50,960 nucleotides of DNA from Leclercia adecarboxylata. Lineage in GTDB: Bacteria > Pseudomonadota > Gammaproteobacteria > Enterobacterales > Enterobacteriaceae. The notes under the pieces are model-generated. The model searched no databases. It saw only the letters and a program-made list of their open reading frames with translations, and had not been told where the DNA came from. Within the stretch, counting starts at the first letter, position 1; each line of letters opens with the position of its first letter. Where the stretch lies: NCBI GenBank assembly GCA_002360945.1, contig DERO01000013.1:1-50960 (forward strand), given 5' to 3'. Below are positions 34,309 through 45,578 of this stretch, piece by piece. Made by a program: the position numbers and the translations under genes.

Positions 34309-37300
34309 ATGCGTTACGTGAATTTTCGTAAAAAACCTCTCGCGGCGATGATATCTTGCTCGCTCTTACCGTTTTCAGTTTTTGCAACCGAGATGGAAAT
34401 CTCAGATAAGGAGCGCGTTTCTGCGATTTGGTCTTTGAATCAGTCTGTTACTGCCCCGGCACCAACAATTAAAGCCAATAATGGCGACATCACCGTTAAG
34501 GGTAGTGTCACTGTGGACAGTAGTGATATCTCCTCTGCCTTAGCCAGATATATTGTTTATACCCAAGGTTCGGGTATCGATCTCGGCGAGGGTTCAACAA
34601 TTAATTCATTTAATAGCGCGAATATTATTACGGCAGAAGGCGGCGGTTCAATAATTGGGCGTGATCTGGATATTATTGGCAGTGACGTAAACTACGGCAG
34701 CACCATGGCAAAAATGTATGGTATTAATACTATTGCCCCTGCCGATAACGTTACAGGCTCTTTTCTTAACTTTTCCGGGCTCACCCGGTTAACGCTTAAT
34801 AATTTTTCCGGTGACGCAGTGGGTATCGTTGCCGAATGCAGTTCGGGTACAGCCTGCAATACCGAACAGAATGTCAACCTGCGGCTAGAAAACATCGGAC
34901 TCAATGTTGCAACAAATGGAGATGCGACCGGCATTCAGGCGGTGGGACAGAATATTGCTTTTAACCAGTCATCCATAGTCATCGACAGCGAAGGCACCGA
35001 CACCGCCATTAAAGGACTGGTCGCCGATAATGGCATCATAAGCGCGAATGACTATACCGATCTTACCGTATCAGGTAATGGCAAATTAACCGCAGTGTCT
35101 GCCAGCGGTGAGCGGGCAAATATCACTTTAGAGGGCGGAACCGCCGTAACCTTATACCGCTATGAGGGCGGCGAAAAGGGCGTGACGGGTGTGGTTGCCA
35201 GCGACGGAGCCCTTGTGCAGCTGAGCGACAGCTGGATAACAATGTACAGCGATGCCTCGGTTAACGATACCGATCGTTTTCTGATGTCGCAAAATAACGT
35301 GGCCGATGTCACTTCGCGTATCGTGGTTGACGGCGCCTTTACGGCAGCCATTGACAGTACGGCTGAAAAACCTTCATCTGCTGTCTATATCAGCGCACAA
35401 GGCAACAGCACCATTGATTTGAACGGCAGCGTGACGCTGGGTGATTTGCGTAATGCTGATGTCGCGACCACGTTTCTTGCTACGGACGGCGGCCGAATAA
35501 CGATGCAGGATCACACCTTACAGGCCTGGGGAAATATCATCGCCGAAAACGGCGCTGTGGAATTACGCACCGCGGATAACTCCTGGCTGTACAGTACGGT
35601 ATCTACCCTTAATGGCGGTACCGTCAATCTCGCACTGAACGGGGCGAACAGCGTTTGGGATATGACTGGCAGCTCCACACTCTCCAGCCTGGCACTTAAC
35701 GACGGTCAAATTAACTTTTTGAACACCTCCTCATCACAGTTTAAAACCCTGACGATAGACGGCAATTACAGTGGTAACGGCGGCACGCTGGTGATGAATG
35801 TCACCCTTAACAGTGATAATGACTCACCGGGAGACCGGATGATAGTTAACGGCGATACCAGCGGTAAAACCAGCGTGAAGTTCAATAATATTTACGGCCA
35901 CGGTGACCATACAGACAGGGGCATTGAATTGATTTCGGTTGGTGGTACGTCAAGCGGACAGTTCGCACTGGATCGTCGCGTTGGGATTGGTCTTTATGAC
36001 TACGCCCTGGTTCAGAAGGGTAATAACTGGTATCTGAGTAATAGCGTGAATGATATCGCAACCGAAGGATCCGAGCCGCCTGCCGCCGGGACGGAAACAG
36101 ACGTAAACGAATCTGGTTCGGGTGATACCCCGGCAACACCGGTGACACCGCCGATGGAAGCAGGCAGTACTCCAGCCCAACCGGTGACCCCGCCAGAAGA
36201 AGCGGTTGATGGCGGTGAAGAGGCTGCAGTCGTACCTGGCGATGAATCCATTAACACGGGCAATAACGATACGCCCGAGCAACCCGCCGATGCTCCTGCC
36301 GAAGAAGGGGCTGGAAACAGTAGTGGGAGTGCCGGGAACTACGATTACAAAAAAGTCTACCGCCCTGAGAGCGGTAGCTACATCGCCAACATCGCTGCGG
36401 CTAACACGCTGTTTATGACTCGTCTTCACGACCGTCAGGGCGAGCAAAGCTGGGTTGATCCCGTCACTGGCGTTCGCCACGACACCACGATGTGGATGCG
36501 TAATAACGCCTCACACACGCGTTTCGAGGAGGGGGGCGGACAGCTTATCAGCCGCAGCAATAACTATACTCTGCTGATTGGAGGAGACGTTGCGCGCTGG
36601 AGCACTACGGGGCAGGACAGTATGCGTCTGGGCCTGATGACAGGCTACAGCAACAGTAGCAGCAAGTCCCGGTCACAGATTACTGGCTACACCTCACGCG
36701 GTAAAGTCTATGGCTACAGCGCCGGGCTCTACGCGACCTGGTTTGCCGACGAGACCACGCGCACCGGGGCCTGGTTAGACGGTTGGGTGCTTTATAACTG
36801 GTTCGACAATGAAGTCTCCGGCCACGAAATGCGTACTGAAAAATACCATTCTCGCGGCGTTACCGCCTCGCTGGAAGCAGGTTATTCACTGCCGGTCGGT
36901 CGTTCAGAAAACTTCAGCTACTGGCTGGAGCCTCAAGGGCAGGCCGTGTTGATGAACGTAAAAGCTGACGATGTTAAGGAAGAACAGGGAACCCATGTCA
37001 GCAGTACCGGAGACGGGAATGTGATGACTCGGCTGGGGGTTCGCGCCTGGATGGCGGGTAATCCTGAAAAAGGCATGTCGGACAAGATTAAGCCGTACGT
37101 CGAAACCAACTGGATACATAATACTCGCGCGTTTGGCGTCAGGATGAACGGTGAACATAATGCCATGATGGGAAGTGACGATCTTCTTGAAGCGCGCATG
37201 GGTGTTGAAGGTCAGATGAACGATCGGCTGTCTCTGTGGGTTGATGCCGGCCATCAGGTCGGCCATAACAAATACAGTGAAAGTCGGGGTTCACTGGGAA

Positions 37301-37317
37301 TCAAATACCATTTTTAA
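34309..37317 (+). CDS. Classical (type Va) autotransporter with beta-helix passenger
   Basis: The product has 1002 residues. A signal peptide is evident (about 1-26, 'KKPLAAMISCSLLPFSVFA'). The passenger (about 27-580) is rich in short 'GNGKLTAVSASGERANITLEGG'-like beta-helix turns of the pertactin type. A Pro/Glu-rich linker spans about 585-680 ('PATPVTPPMEAGSTPAQPVT'). The translocator barrel occupies about 735-1002, starting near 'TTMWMRNNASHTRFEEGGG' and ending in the outer-membrane signature 'GIKYHF'. It should be inserted by the BAM complex. No protease triad or RGD is obvious; a role in adhesion or aggregation is likely but unproven. Confidence 0.9.
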   Translation: MRYVNFRKKPLAAMISCSLLPFSVFATEMEISDKERVSAIWSLNQSVTAPAPTIKANNGDITVKGSVTVDSSDISSALARYIVYTQGSGIDLGEGSTINSFNSANIITAEGGGSIIGRDLDIIGSDVNYGSTMAKMYGINTIAPADNVTGSFLNFSGLTRLTLNNFSGDAVGIVAECSSGTACNTEQNVNLRLENIGLNVATNGDATGIQAVGQNIAFNQSSIVIDSEGTDTAIKGLVADNGIISANDYTDLTVSGNGKLTAVSASGERANITLEGGTAVTLYRYEGGEKGVTGVVASDGALVQLSDSWITMYSDASVNDTDRFLMSQNNVADVTSRIVVDGAFTAAIDSTAEKPSSAVYISAQGNSTIDLNGSVTLGDLRNADVATTFLATDGGRITMQDHTLQAWGNIIAENGAVELRTADNSWLYSTVSTLNGGTVNLALNGANSVWDMTGSSTLSSLALNDGQINFLNTSSSQFKTLTIDGNYSGNGGTLVMNVTLNSDNDSPGDRMIVNGDTSGKTSVKFNNIYGHGDHTDRGIELISVGGTSSGQFALDRRVGIGLYDYALVQKGNNWYLSNSVNDIATEGSEPPAAGTETDVNESGSGDTPATPVTPPMEAGSTPAQPVTPPEEAVDGGEEAAVVPGDESINTGNNDTPEQPADAPAEEGAGNSSGSAGNYDYKKVYRPESGSYIANIAAANTLFMTRLHDRQGEQSWVDPVTGVRHDTTMWMRNNASHTRFEEGGGQLISRSNNYTLLIGGDVARWSTTGQDSMRLGLMTGYSNSSSKSRSQITGYTSRGKVYGYSAGLYATWFADETTRTGAWLDGWVLYNWFDNEVSGHEMRTEKYHSRGVTASLEAGYSLPVGRSENFSYWLEPQGQAVLMNVKADDVKEEQGTHVSSTGDGNVMTRLGVRAWMAGNPEKGMSDKIKPYVETNWIHNTRAFGVRMNGEHNAMMGSDDLLEARMGVEGQMNDRLSLWVDAGHQVGHNKYSESRGSLGIKYHF

Positions 37318-37344
37318 TCCCTGAAACGTAGGTAGTGCAGATAT

Positions 37345-37376
37345 AAAAAATCCACGCAAAGGCGTGGATTTTTTTT
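37345..37376. terminator. Terminator between autotransporter and ychF
   Basis: The stem AAAAAATCCACGC / GCGTGGATTTTTT has an AAAG loop and a long T-tract, and is symmetrical enough to act for both convergent genes. It is the third occurrence of this stem in the window. Confidence 0.85.
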
Positions 37377-37390
37377 CTGTTTAGCAGCGA

Positions 37391-38485
37391 TTAGACGTTA
37401 AACAGGAAGTTCATCACATCGCCATCTTTAACGATGTAGTCTTTCCCTTCTGCACGCATCTTGCCCGCTTCTTTCGCGCCTTGCTCACCTTTGTAGGCAA
37501 TGAAGTCTTCAAACGCGATAGTCTGCGCACGGATAAAGCCTTTCTCGAAGTCGGTGTGGATCTTGCCTGCGGCTTGTGGAGCGGTCGCGCCAACAGGGAT
37601 AGTCCATGCACGCACTTCTTTCACGCCAGCGGTGAAGTAGGTCTGCAGGTTGAGCAGCTCGTAACCGGCGCGGATCACGCGGTTCAGCCCTGGCTCTTCC
37701 AGACCCAGCTCGGCCATGAACTCTTCACGGTCAGCATCGTCCAGCTCGGCGATATCAGATTCAACGGCAGCGCATACTGCAACAACCACAGAACCTTCGG
37801 CCGCCGCGATTTCACGTACTTTGTCGAGGTATGGGTTGTTTTCGAAACCGTCTTCGTTGACGTTAGCGATGTACATGGTTGGCTTCAGGGTCAGGAAGCT
37901 CAGGTATTTGATCGCCGCTTTGTCTTCTTCGGTCAGGTTTTTCAGCGCGCGCAGCATGCCAGCGTTTTCCAGCTGTGGCAGGCATTTTTCCAGCGCAGCC
38001 TGTTCCGCTTTCGCGTCTTTGTCACCGCCTTTGGCTTTCTTCTGCACGCGGTGCAGGGCGCGCTCGCAGGTGTCGAGGTCAGACAGGGCCAACTCGGTGT
38101 TGATGACTTCGATATCGTCAGCCGGATCCACTTTGTTGTTCACGTGGATGATGTTGTCGTTTTCAAAGCAACGAACAACGTGGCCGATGGCTTCGGTTTC
38201 ACGGATGTTGGTCAGGAACTGGTTGCCCAGGCCTTCACCTTTGGACGCGCCTTTTACCAGACCGGCGATGTCCACGAACTCCATGGTGGTTGGCAGAATG
38301 CGCTGCGGCTTAACGATCTCCGCGAGCTGGTCCAGACGTGGATCGGGCATTGGCACGACACCGGTGTTTGGCTCGATGGTGCAGAACGGGAAGTTAGCCG
38401 CTTCGATGCCCGCTTTAGTCAGCGCGTTAAACAGGGTGGATTTGCCAACGTTAGGCAGACCAACGATACCGCATTTGAATCCCAT
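37391..38485 (-). CDS. ychF: Redox-regulated ATPase YchF (OLA1/Obg family)
   Basis: The 364-residue protein has the P-loop '[15 protein letters not shown]' at the N-terminus, '[20 protein letters not shown]' (switch region), and the C-terminal TGS domain ending '[16 protein letters not shown]'. YchF binds ATP in preference to GTP because the NKXD motif is altered, associates with ribosomes and is linked to oxidative-stress responses. Length and sequence match E. coli YchF (363). It follows pth on the same strand, as in E. coli. Confidence 0.96.
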   Translation of the reverse strand: MGFKCGIVGLPNVGKSTLFNALTKAGIEAANFPFCTIEPNTGVVPMPDPRLDQLAEIVKPQRILPTTMEFVDIAGLVKGASKGEGLGNQFLTNIRETEAIGHVVRCFENDNIIHVNNKVDPADDIEVINTELALSDLDTCERALHRVQKKAKGGDKDAKAEQAALEKCLPQLENAGMLRALKNLTEEDKAAIKYLSFLTLKPTMYIANVNEDGFENNPYLDKVREIAAAEGSVVVAVCAAVESDIAELDDADREEFMAELGLEEPGLNRVIRAGYELLNLQTYFTAGVKEVRAWTIPVGATAPQAAGKIHTDFEKGFIRAQTIAFEDFIAYKGEQGAKEAGKMRAEGKDYIVKDGDVMNFLFNV

Positions 38486-38611
38486 TTCTGAATCACCTTA
38501 ATGTCTTGATATTCAACGCGTTAACATTAACGAGTCGAAGAAAAGTAAATAACTTTGCCTATTATACACGTAACCCGCAGCCTGCGGGGCAAAAAAGGCG
38601 TGACGAACCGG

Positions 38612-39196
38612 TTATTGCGCTTTGAAAGCGTGCAGGCGGTTGGTGGCTTTAGTTAAGCCATCCTGCAGCCAGATTTCGGTGCAACGCACCGCTTCGTCTA
38701 CCGCTTCGTCGATCAGCTTCTGTTCCGAAACCGGGGGCTTACCCAGAACAAAACCGACAACTTTGTTTTTATCGCCCGGATGACCAATACCGACGCGTAA
38801 ACGGTGAAAATTGGGGTTATTGCCCAGTTTGCTGATGATGTCTTTTAAGCCGTTATGCCCGCCGTGACCGCCGCCGAGTTTGAATTTTGCCACGCCAGGG
38901 GGCAGATCCAGTTCATCGTGCGCCACCAGGATCTCATCCGGGTTGATACGGTAGAAGGTCGCCAGTGCGGCAACGGCTTTGCCGCTTAAGTTCATAAACG
39001 TGGTCGGCACCAGCAGACGCACATCGGCCCCGGCCAGATTTACGCGCGAGGTATAGCCGAAGAATTTTGGTTCCTCGCGCAGGGGGGCGCGCAACCGTTC
39101 GGCCAGCAGATCAACATACCAGGCGCCCGCATTGTGGCGGGTGGCCGCATATTCCGCGCCGGGGTTGGCCAGGCCGACAATCAGTTTAATCGTCAC
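38612..39196 (-). CDS. pth: Peptidyl-tRNA hydrolase
   Basis: 194 residues from GTG 39196, giving '[31 protein letters not shown]' as in E. coli; the longer ATG frame to 39259 was rejected because it adds residues unknown in the family. The catalytic His is in 'TRHNAG' and the conserved 'HDELDLPPG' and '[13 protein letters not shown]' blocks are intact. The enzyme recycles peptidyl-tRNA by cleaving the ester bond and is essential. It is upstream of ychF with a 126-bp gap. Confidence 0.96.
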   Translation of the reverse strand: MTIKLIVGLANPGAEYAATRHNAGAWYVDLLAERLRAPLREEPKFFGYTSRVNLAGADVRLLVPTTFMNLSGKAVAALATFYRINPDEILVAHDELDLPPGVAKFKLGGGHGGHNGLKDIISKLGNNPNFHRLRVGIGHPGDKNKVVGFVLGKPPVSEQKLIDEAVDEAVRCTEIWLQDGLTKATNRLHAFKAQ

Positions 39197-39470
39197 GTTT
39201 TTGTTCCTGAAAGTGCTAAGTCTGGCGCGTAGTGTACTGTCTGCCGCGTCGCTTGACAAAATTCTGCGCGCCGTCGCGTTGAATATGAATAATACCGTGC
39301 CTGAACCATTAGAATTTCATGCTACTCAAAGGCTTATTTGTAAAGTTTTGTTGCCCGGATGTGCGTAAATGTGATCCCTCACGCAATCAGCAAAAGGGGT
39401 GTTGTCTATACTTTACACACAAGGATTAGGGAGATTATTCCCCTGCAACCCAAAGCTCCGGAGGTGACAC

Positions 39471-39746
39471 ATGAAACGCAGAAACGCTTCGTTACTCGGT
39501 AACGTGCTAATGGGGTTGGGATTGGTGGTCATGGTTGTTGGCGTCGGTTATTCCATTTTAAACCAGCTGCCGCAGCTTGACCTGCCGCAATACTTTGCAC
39601 ATGGTGCGATCCTGAGCATCTTCCTGGGTGCCGTATTGTGGCTGGCGGGTGCCCGCGTCAGCGGTCATGAGCAGGTCTGCGACAGATACTGGTGGGTGCG
39701 CCACTACGACAAGCGCTGTCGTCGCGATCAGCATAAGCACAGTTAA
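39471..39746 (+). CDS. ychH: Stress-induced membrane protein YchH
   Basis: The 91-residue protein has two membrane helices (about 10-30 and 43-62, 'GAILSIFLGAVLWLAGARV') and a basic C-terminal tail. It matches E. coli YchH, a CRP- and stress-regulated inner-membrane protein of unknown function, and sits divergent from pth as in E. coli. GGAGGTG provides the ribosome site. Confidence 0.92.
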   Translation: MKRRNASLLGNVLMGLGLVVMVVGVGYSILNQLPQLDLPQYFAHGAILSIFLGAVLWLAGARVSGHEQVCDRYWWVRHYDKRCRRDQHKHS

Positions 39747-39768
39747 TGCGCTAACCCAAAGAACACCG

Positions 39769-39799
39769 AAACGGCTCCCTCTGGAGTCGTTTTTTTTTG
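39769..39799 (+). terminator. Terminator of ychH
   Basis: The stem ACGGCTCC / GGAGTCGT (one G-T pair) has a four-base loop followed by nine T. Confidence 0.85.
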
Positions 39800-39808
39800 C
39801 ATCACGTA

Positions 39809-39839
39809 TTGACCCTCACGTAACGTAAGGCTCCAGAGT
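39809..39839 (+). promoter_or_regulatory. MerR-type promoter/operator
   Basis: TTGACC is the -35. It is followed by a stretched spacer of about 19 bp that holds an inverted repeat, CCTCACGTAACGTAAGG (39814-39830), as in promoters activated by MerR proteins through DNA distortion. The -10 (CAGAGT, 39834-39839) is weak. It lies 30 bp upstream of the MerR gene, which suggests self-control. Confidence 0.6.
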
Positions 39840-39868
39840 GACGCCACTGGCAATAAGAAGGAGCCGTT

Positions 39869-40912
39869 ATGTTAATTCAGGTCGGGGAACTGGCGAAACG
39901 TGCCGGGATCACCGTGCGCACCTTGCACCACTATGAGCAAACAGGGTTGTTGCTGCCTTCTGCCAGAAGCGCGGCAGGGTACCGGCTTTACAATCTGGCC
40001 GATGTTCAACGTCTGCATATGATCCAGGCGCTGGCAAAGGCAGGGCTGGAACTTGCTGAAATCAGGGACTTTCTGGAGAAAGATTCACTCTCGCTATCGG
40101 AACTGCTCGAGGCGCAAATCCGCCTGCTGGATAAGCAGGTGCGCAGTATTACCACCCTGCGCGACCGTCTTGTGGATTTACGCACCGGGCTCGATGCCCA
40201 TGAGGATCTCGATCTGGAGTCCTGGCTACAGACTCTGGAGTTAATGAACATGTACGATCGCTGGTTTAGCAAAGAAGAGTTACAGCAGTTACCATTTGCG
40301 CAGCACAAAGAGGCGCTGGCCGATATCTGGGCCGCTCTGGTTCAGGAGGCGACAACCCTGCTGGAGAACGATGTTGCGGCGTCCGATCCCCGGGCGAGGG
40401 ATCTGGCCACGCGCTGGATGGTACGCCTTGAGCAGGATACGGCGGGCAAACCGGAGTTTCTCACCCGTCTCAACGAAATGCACAGCGTCGAGCCGCAGAT
40501 GCGGGAGCAGACGGGTATCACTGAGGAGATGACGGATTACATCACCCGGGCGTTCGCCGAATCGAAGCTCATTATCTGGGAAAACTACCTCTCGCCGGAA
40601 GAGATGGCCTTTACCCGGGCGCACTATTTCGATCGCATGATGGAGTGGCCGCCGCTGGTGGCGAAGCTGCACAAGGCCCAGTCGGAGGCGTTGGATCCTG
40701 CCTCAGACAGCGCACAACAGCTGGCCGAAAACTGGCTGGCGCTGTTCCAGTCTTATGCCGGAACTAACCCGGTGACGCAGCAAAAATTCCGCCAGGCGAT
40801 GCAGCAGGAGCCGCATCTGATGAAGGGTACCTGGATGACGCCTGCTGTGCTCGGGTGGCTCCAGCAGGCGATTGGCATCATGATGCAGCGGCGGATGTCA
40901 CAGATCCGCTAA
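39869..40912 (+). CDS. MerR-family regulator with large effector domain
   Basis: The 347-residue protein begins with the MerR HTH and wing: '[20 protein letters not shown]' (about 3-22) and '[20 protein letters not shown]'. A long coiled helix follows, then a helical C-terminal domain (about 140-347), much longer than in metal sensors. I see no cysteine, so metal or redox sensing of the CueR/ZntR/SoxR type is unlikely; a small organic ligand is more likely. It is an insertion relative to E. coli between ychH and dauA. Its end overlaps the end of convergent dauA by 15 bp. AAGGAG gives a good ribosome site. Confidence 0.85.
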   Translation: MLIQVGELAKRAGITVRTLHHYEQTGLLLPSARSAAGYRLYNLADVQRLHMIQALAKAGLELAEIRDFLEKDSLSLSELLEAQIRLLDKQVRSITTLRDRLVDLRTGLDAHEDLDLESWLQTLELMNMYDRWFSKEELQQLPFAQHKEALADIWAALVQEATTLLENDVAASDPRARDLATRWMVRLEQDTAGKPEFLTRLNEMHSVEPQMREQTGITEEMTDYITRAFAESKLIIWENYLSPEEMAFTRAHYFDRMMEWPPLVAKLHKAQSEALDPASDSAQQLAENWLALFQSYAGTNPVTQQKFRQAMQQEPHLMKGTWMTPAVLGWLQQAIGIMMQRRMSQIR

Positions 40913-42598
40913 CGCCGCCTCACGGTTTGGATAGAACGCCAGACGACCGGCAATGGGTTGCACCCCTGCGCGCGCCATGGTGCGCAGGGGCTGAAACTCG
41001 AGATTTGTCACCCGCAGTTCACAGCCTTCCGGCAGACGCTGTACAAAGCGCTGGAAGGCGTCCAGCCCGCCCGCATCCAGCACCGGGACCGCATCCCACT
41101 TCAGGACCACGATCCGTTTCCCCGCAATGCGCGACTCCAGCTCGCTGAACAGGCCTTCGGCGGCGGCAAAAAACAGCGGGCCGATCGCTCGCAGCACCAG
41201 CACGTCGTCCGGCACCGTGACGTTGACCGTCGCCAGACGGGTCATGCGGGCAATGCGGCGCATGAACAGCAGCGAGGCCAGCACAATCCCAACGCTAATC
41301 GCAATCACCATGTCAAACAGCACGGTCAGCGACATGCAGATCAGCATCACGATGATGTCGTCTTTCGGCGCACGGCGCAGCAGATTCACCACTTTGTGCG
41401 CCTCGCTCATGTTCCATGCCACCATCAGCAGCAGGGCCGCCATCGCCGACAGCGGCAGCCACGAGAGCAGGGGAGCCAGCACCAGCAGGGCGAGGATCAC
41501 CAGCACCGAGTGAATAACAGCCGAGACCGGAGAGGTCGCCCCGGCGCGGACGTTCGCCGCCGAGCGGGCAATGGCTGCAGTAGCGGTGATACCACCGAAG
41601 AACGGAGCGATGATGTTCCCCAGCCCCTGGCCGATCAGCTCGCTGTTGGCTTTGTGTTTGGTGCCGGTCATGCCGTCCAGCACCACCGCGCAGAGCAGGG
41701 ACTCAATCGCTCCCAGCATCGCCATCGAAAAGGCGGCAGGCAGCAGGGCGCGCAGGGAGTCCCAGCTCAGGGCGAAGCTGGAGCCGGGCAGATTCCACGG
41801 CAATACCAACTGGGGCAGAAGCTGCGGAATGCCGTTACCCTGGGAGCCATCCGCCAGCACATAGTGGAACTGCGAGCCGATAGTGGCGACGTGACCGCCC
41901 AGCAGGTTCACCACGCCCATTACCGCACAGCCCAGCAGCAGGGCGGGCAGATGCCCCGGTAGGCGTATACCCAGGCGCGGCCAGAGGATCAGCGTGCCCA
42001 GCGTCACCACGCCGATTGCCGCATCGCCCAGGTTTGCCGTCGGCAGCGCCATCGCCAGCGCCCCCACTTTTTGCAGGTAGTGCTCCGGCACGTGAGCCAT
42101 CTGCAGGCCGAGGAAATCCTTAATCTGCATCGTCCCGATGGTGATGCCGATCCCCGAGGTAAAGCCCAGGGTGACGGAAAGCGGAATGTACTCAATCAGC
42201 CTGCCAAAGCGCGCCAGGCCGAACAAAATCAAAAATACCCCTGACATCAGGGTCGCCACCAGCAGTCCGGCAAGGCCGAACTGCTGGGAAACCGGATAGA
42301 GGATCACCACAAAGGCCGCGGTCGGCCCGGAGACGCTAAAGCGCGACCCGCCGGTCAGGGCAATCACCATCCCGGCGACGGCGGCGGTGTACAGGCCGTA
42401 CTGCGGTGCCACGCCGCTGCCAATCGCCAGCGCCATCGCCAGCGGAATGGCAATAATGCCGACGGTGATCCCGGCGATCAGGTCACGGGTAAAGCGTGAC
42501 AGGGTGTATTTCTCTTTCCAGCAGGCGTCGATGAGGGCGCGGAAGGGCAGAACATGAGAGGAAGCGTTTTTCACAATCATCATCCAGGTGCGCATCAT
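40898..42598 (-). CDS. dauA: C4-dicarboxylate transporter DauA (SLC26/SulP family)
   Basis: 566 residues; the start may be one of several clustered ATGs (42598, 42583 or 42580), and E. coli has about 559. The membrane domain has '[20 protein letters not shown]' and '[20 protein letters not shown]'. The cytoplasmic C-terminal STAS domain has '[12 protein letters not shown]'. DauA (formerly YchM) takes up succinate and other C4-dicarboxylates aerobically at acidic pH. It is transcribed in the same direction as prs but separated from it by a terminator. Confidence 0.94.
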   Translation of the reverse strand: MMRTWMMIVKNASSHVLPFRALIDACWKEKYTLSRFTRDLIAGITVGIIAIPLAMALAIGSGVAPQYGLYTAAVAGMVIALTGGSRFSVSGPTAAFVVILYPVSQQFGLAGLLVATLMSGVFLILFGLARFGRLIEYIPLSVTLGFTSGIGITIGTMQIKDFLGLQMAHVPEHYLQKVGALAMALPTANLGDAAIGVVTLGTLILWPRLGIRLPGHLPALLLGCAVMGVVNLLGGHVATIGSQFHYVLADGSQGNGIPQLLPQLVLPWNLPGSSFALSWDSLRALLPAAFSMAMLGAIESLLCAVVLDGMTGTKHKANSELIGQGLGNIIAPFFGGITATAAIARSAANVRAGATSPVSAVIHSVLVILALLVLAPLLSWLPLSAMAALLLMVAWNMSEAHKVVNLLRRAPKDDIIVMLICMSLTVLFDMVIAISVGIVLASLLFMRRIARMTRLATVNVTVPDDVLVLRAIGPLFFAAAEGLFSELESRIAGKRIVVLKWDAVPVLDAGGLDAFQRFVQRLPEGCELRVTNLEFQPLRTMARAGVQPIAGRLAFYPNREAALADL

Positions 42599-42655
42599 CT
42601 GTCATATCAATGGCAGGTGAAGGAGGCATTAATCATACAAATAAATACCACAGAC

Positions 42656-42680
42656 AAAAAAACCCGCCGTAGCGGGTTTT
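42656..42680 (-). terminator. Terminator of prs
   Basis: The stem AAAACCCGC / GCGGGTTTT has a four-base loop and T7 on the minus strand, 15 bp after the prs stop. Confidence 0.85.
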
Positions 42681-42694
42681 CAGACTGCGTCCGA

Positions 42695-43765
<1,071 letters not shown>

Positions 43766-44635
43766 TCACCGAAACTCAGATTGCGCCAGAATGGCCTGCT
43801 GCAGCGGGGAGATATTCATACCACGCGCTACGAAACCATGCAGCCACTCTGGAGCCAGCTCGAGCACCTGACGTGCAGCGGATTCCGTATCAAATTCAGC
43901 AAAGACACAGGCCCCTGTGCCAGTCAGGCGCGACGGCGCGTATTCTAACAGCCAGGAAAGCGCGACATCAACCTCGCGAAAACGTTTTCTTGCGATAACC
44001 TCGCAATCGTTGCTGAATTCACAGTTTAATAACGTTTCTATTGACCTTATTGGGGTATCGCGCGGAAGGTCTGGATCTTTAAAGATAACCGGGGTCGGAA
44101 TGCTGACGCCCGGATGCGCCACCAGATACCATTTTTCCGCAGGCTCGGCCGGGGAGAGGATCTCGCCCACCCCTTCGGCAAAGGCCGCATGCCCGCGAAC
44201 AAACACCGGCACGTCGGCCCCGAGCGTCAGCCCGAGCGCGGCCAGTTCATCTTCCGACAGCCCGCAGCCCCACAGATGATTAAGCACCACCAGCACGGTG
44301 GCGGCATTAGACGACCCGCCGCCGAGTCCTCCACCCATCGGGAGACGTTTTTCGACGCGGATATCCGCGCCGCTGCCCGCCGGCAGACGCCCTGACTCTT
44401 GCGCGGCGCGCATCAGCAGACGGGCGGCGCGCACGATCAGGTTATCCTCGTCGTCTACCCCTTCAACCGGCGTCAGCAGACGGATCTGTCCGTCATCGCG
44501 CAGTTCAATGGAGATCGTGTCGCCGTAGTCAACAAACTGAAACAGCGTCTGCAGGGTGTGATACCCGTCAGCACGCTGGCCGGTAATGTATAAAAACAGG
44601 TTCAGTTTTGCGGGCGAAGGCCAGTGGGTCATCAT
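43766..44635 (-). CDS. ispE: 4-diphosphocytidyl-2-C-methyl-D-erythritol kinase
   Basis: The 289-residue GHMP kinase has '[22 protein letters not shown]' at the N-terminus, the phosphate-binding '[18 protein letters not shown]' and C-terminal '[13 protein letters not shown]'. It phosphorylates CDP-methylerythritol in the MEP isoprenoid pathway. ATGA overlap with lolB upstream gives coupled translation. Confidence 0.96.
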   Translation of the reverse strand: MMTHWPSPAKLNLFLYITGQRADGYHTLQTLFQFVDYGDTISIELRDDGQIRLLTPVEGVDDEDNLIVRAARLLMRAAQESGRLPAGSGADIRVEKRLPMGGGLGGGSSNAATVLVVLNHLWGCGLSEDELAALGLTLGADVPVFVRGHAAFAEGVGEILSPAEPAEKWYLVAHPGVSIPTPVIFKDPDLPRDTPIRSIETLLNCEFSNDCEVIARKRFREVDVALSWLLEYAPSRLTGTGACVFAEFDTESAARQVLELAPEWLHGFVARGMNISPLQQAILAQSEFR

Positions 44636-45243
44636 TTGACAATCCAGTTATCCATTTTCAGCTTGATGCGCTGGCTGCCTTCGGTCAGTTCCAGGCTGGA
44701 CGGCAGAGCCGGCTTGCTGTTGCTGTCGTAGCCGCCGTAGACCACTTTCCAGCTTTTACCGTTCTGGCTGTAGTTCACTTCGCTCAGGCGATACTGATCG
44801 TCGAGCTTGTAGTCGGTGGCATCACCCGGCAGGCCGAGGATCCACTGGCGCAGGCTGGTGATCGGAATCGGCATCCCGGTCAGCTTGCCGATCATCTCTT
44901 CGGCATCGGTACCGGTATATTTCTTGCCTTTATTGTCGGTGACCTGTGCGCTGCCCGGCTGGGCAATCAGCTCCATTTCCGTGCTGCCCAGCGGGTTCAG
45001 CAGCAGCAGGCGATAGCGATCCTGGCCGGTCTGCTGCCAGAAGAAGCGGGCATACACTTTCTGCTGATCGGACAGATAAGCAAAGGCGCCGCGGGTCTGA
45101 TACTGGTTTAATGCACGCACTTCTTGCTGATGCTGGCGCCACTGTGGCGCATCCGGGCTTTTGCCCGGGCCTTTCGGCGGGGTAATAGAACATGCGGTCA
45201 GCACCAGCGCGGCCAGGGGCAGCAGGCGAATGAGTCTGGTCAT
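44632..45243 (-). CDS. lolB: Outer-membrane lipoprotein receptor LolB
   Basis: The 203-residue protein has a lipoprotein signal '[20 protein letters not shown]' with the lipobox LTAC (Cys18). The mature protein has the LolB beta-fold ('[22 protein letters not shown]', '[16 protein letters not shown]' with the exposed Leu loop). It receives lipoproteins from LolA and inserts them into the outer membrane. It is first of the lolB-ispE-(prs) cluster and divergent from hemA. Confidence 0.96.
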   Translation of the reverse strand: MTRLIRLLPLAALVLTACSITPPKGPGKSPDAPQWRQHQQEVRALNQYQTRGAFAYLSDQQKVYARFFWQQTGQDRYRLLLLNPLGSTEMELIAQPGSAQVTDNKGKKYTGTDAEEMIGKLTGMPIPITSLRQWILGLPGDATDYKLDDQYRLSEVNYSQNGKSWKVVYGGYDSNSKPALPSSLELTEGSQRIKLKMDNWIVK

Positions 45244-45340
45244 AATGGTGACAAATCCTTGAGATACGTGGCAGTTATATCGCTTAATGCTAGCGCCCGG
45301 TAGCGGCAGCGTCTACGCTCATATTGTCTTAAATCATGAA

Positions 45341-45460
45341 ATTAACCTTCATATTTCACGTTGCAGATGCGTTGGCCGCATTCGCTCACCCCAGTCACTT
45401 ACTTTTGTAAGCTCCAGGGGATTCGCTCATTTGCCGCCTTCCTGCAACGCGAATTATTTT
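45341..45460. repeat. ERIC (intergenic repeat unit) between lolB and hemA
   Basis: The core CGCTCACCCCAGTCACTTAC (from 45383) and the following TGTAAGCTCCAGGGGATTCG are the central inverted repeat of ERIC elements, which the standard ERIC primers are based on. Flanking arms with TTGCAG.../...CTGCAA (45361-45366, 45441-45446) extend the palindrome to about 120 bp. The exact ends are approximate. It lies 119 bp before the hemA start. Confidence 0.85.
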
Positions 45461-45578
45461 GGTTAATAACAATTGATAACCTATTACTCCGAAAGGGGGC
45501 AGTCTCTTTTATTGATCTCGCGCATCCTGTATGATGCGGCCTGCTAACCTTATTAACGCTGGTACTACTCCCGCTCAT

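Noticed and set aside
37481..38491. 336-codon plus-strand frame opposite ychF
   Set aside because: Antisense shadow of a conserved essential-type gene with Phe/Val/Gly-biased composition.
39355..39385. CRP site before ychH (TGTGATCCCTCACG)
   Set aside because: The half-sites are separated by 4 rather than 6 bases, so it does not fit the consensus, although ychH is CRP-linked in E. coli.
40958..41962. 334-codon plus-strand frame opposite dauA
   Set aside because: The product is low-complexity (His, Gln and Arg rich) and lies fully antisense to a well-conserved transporter.
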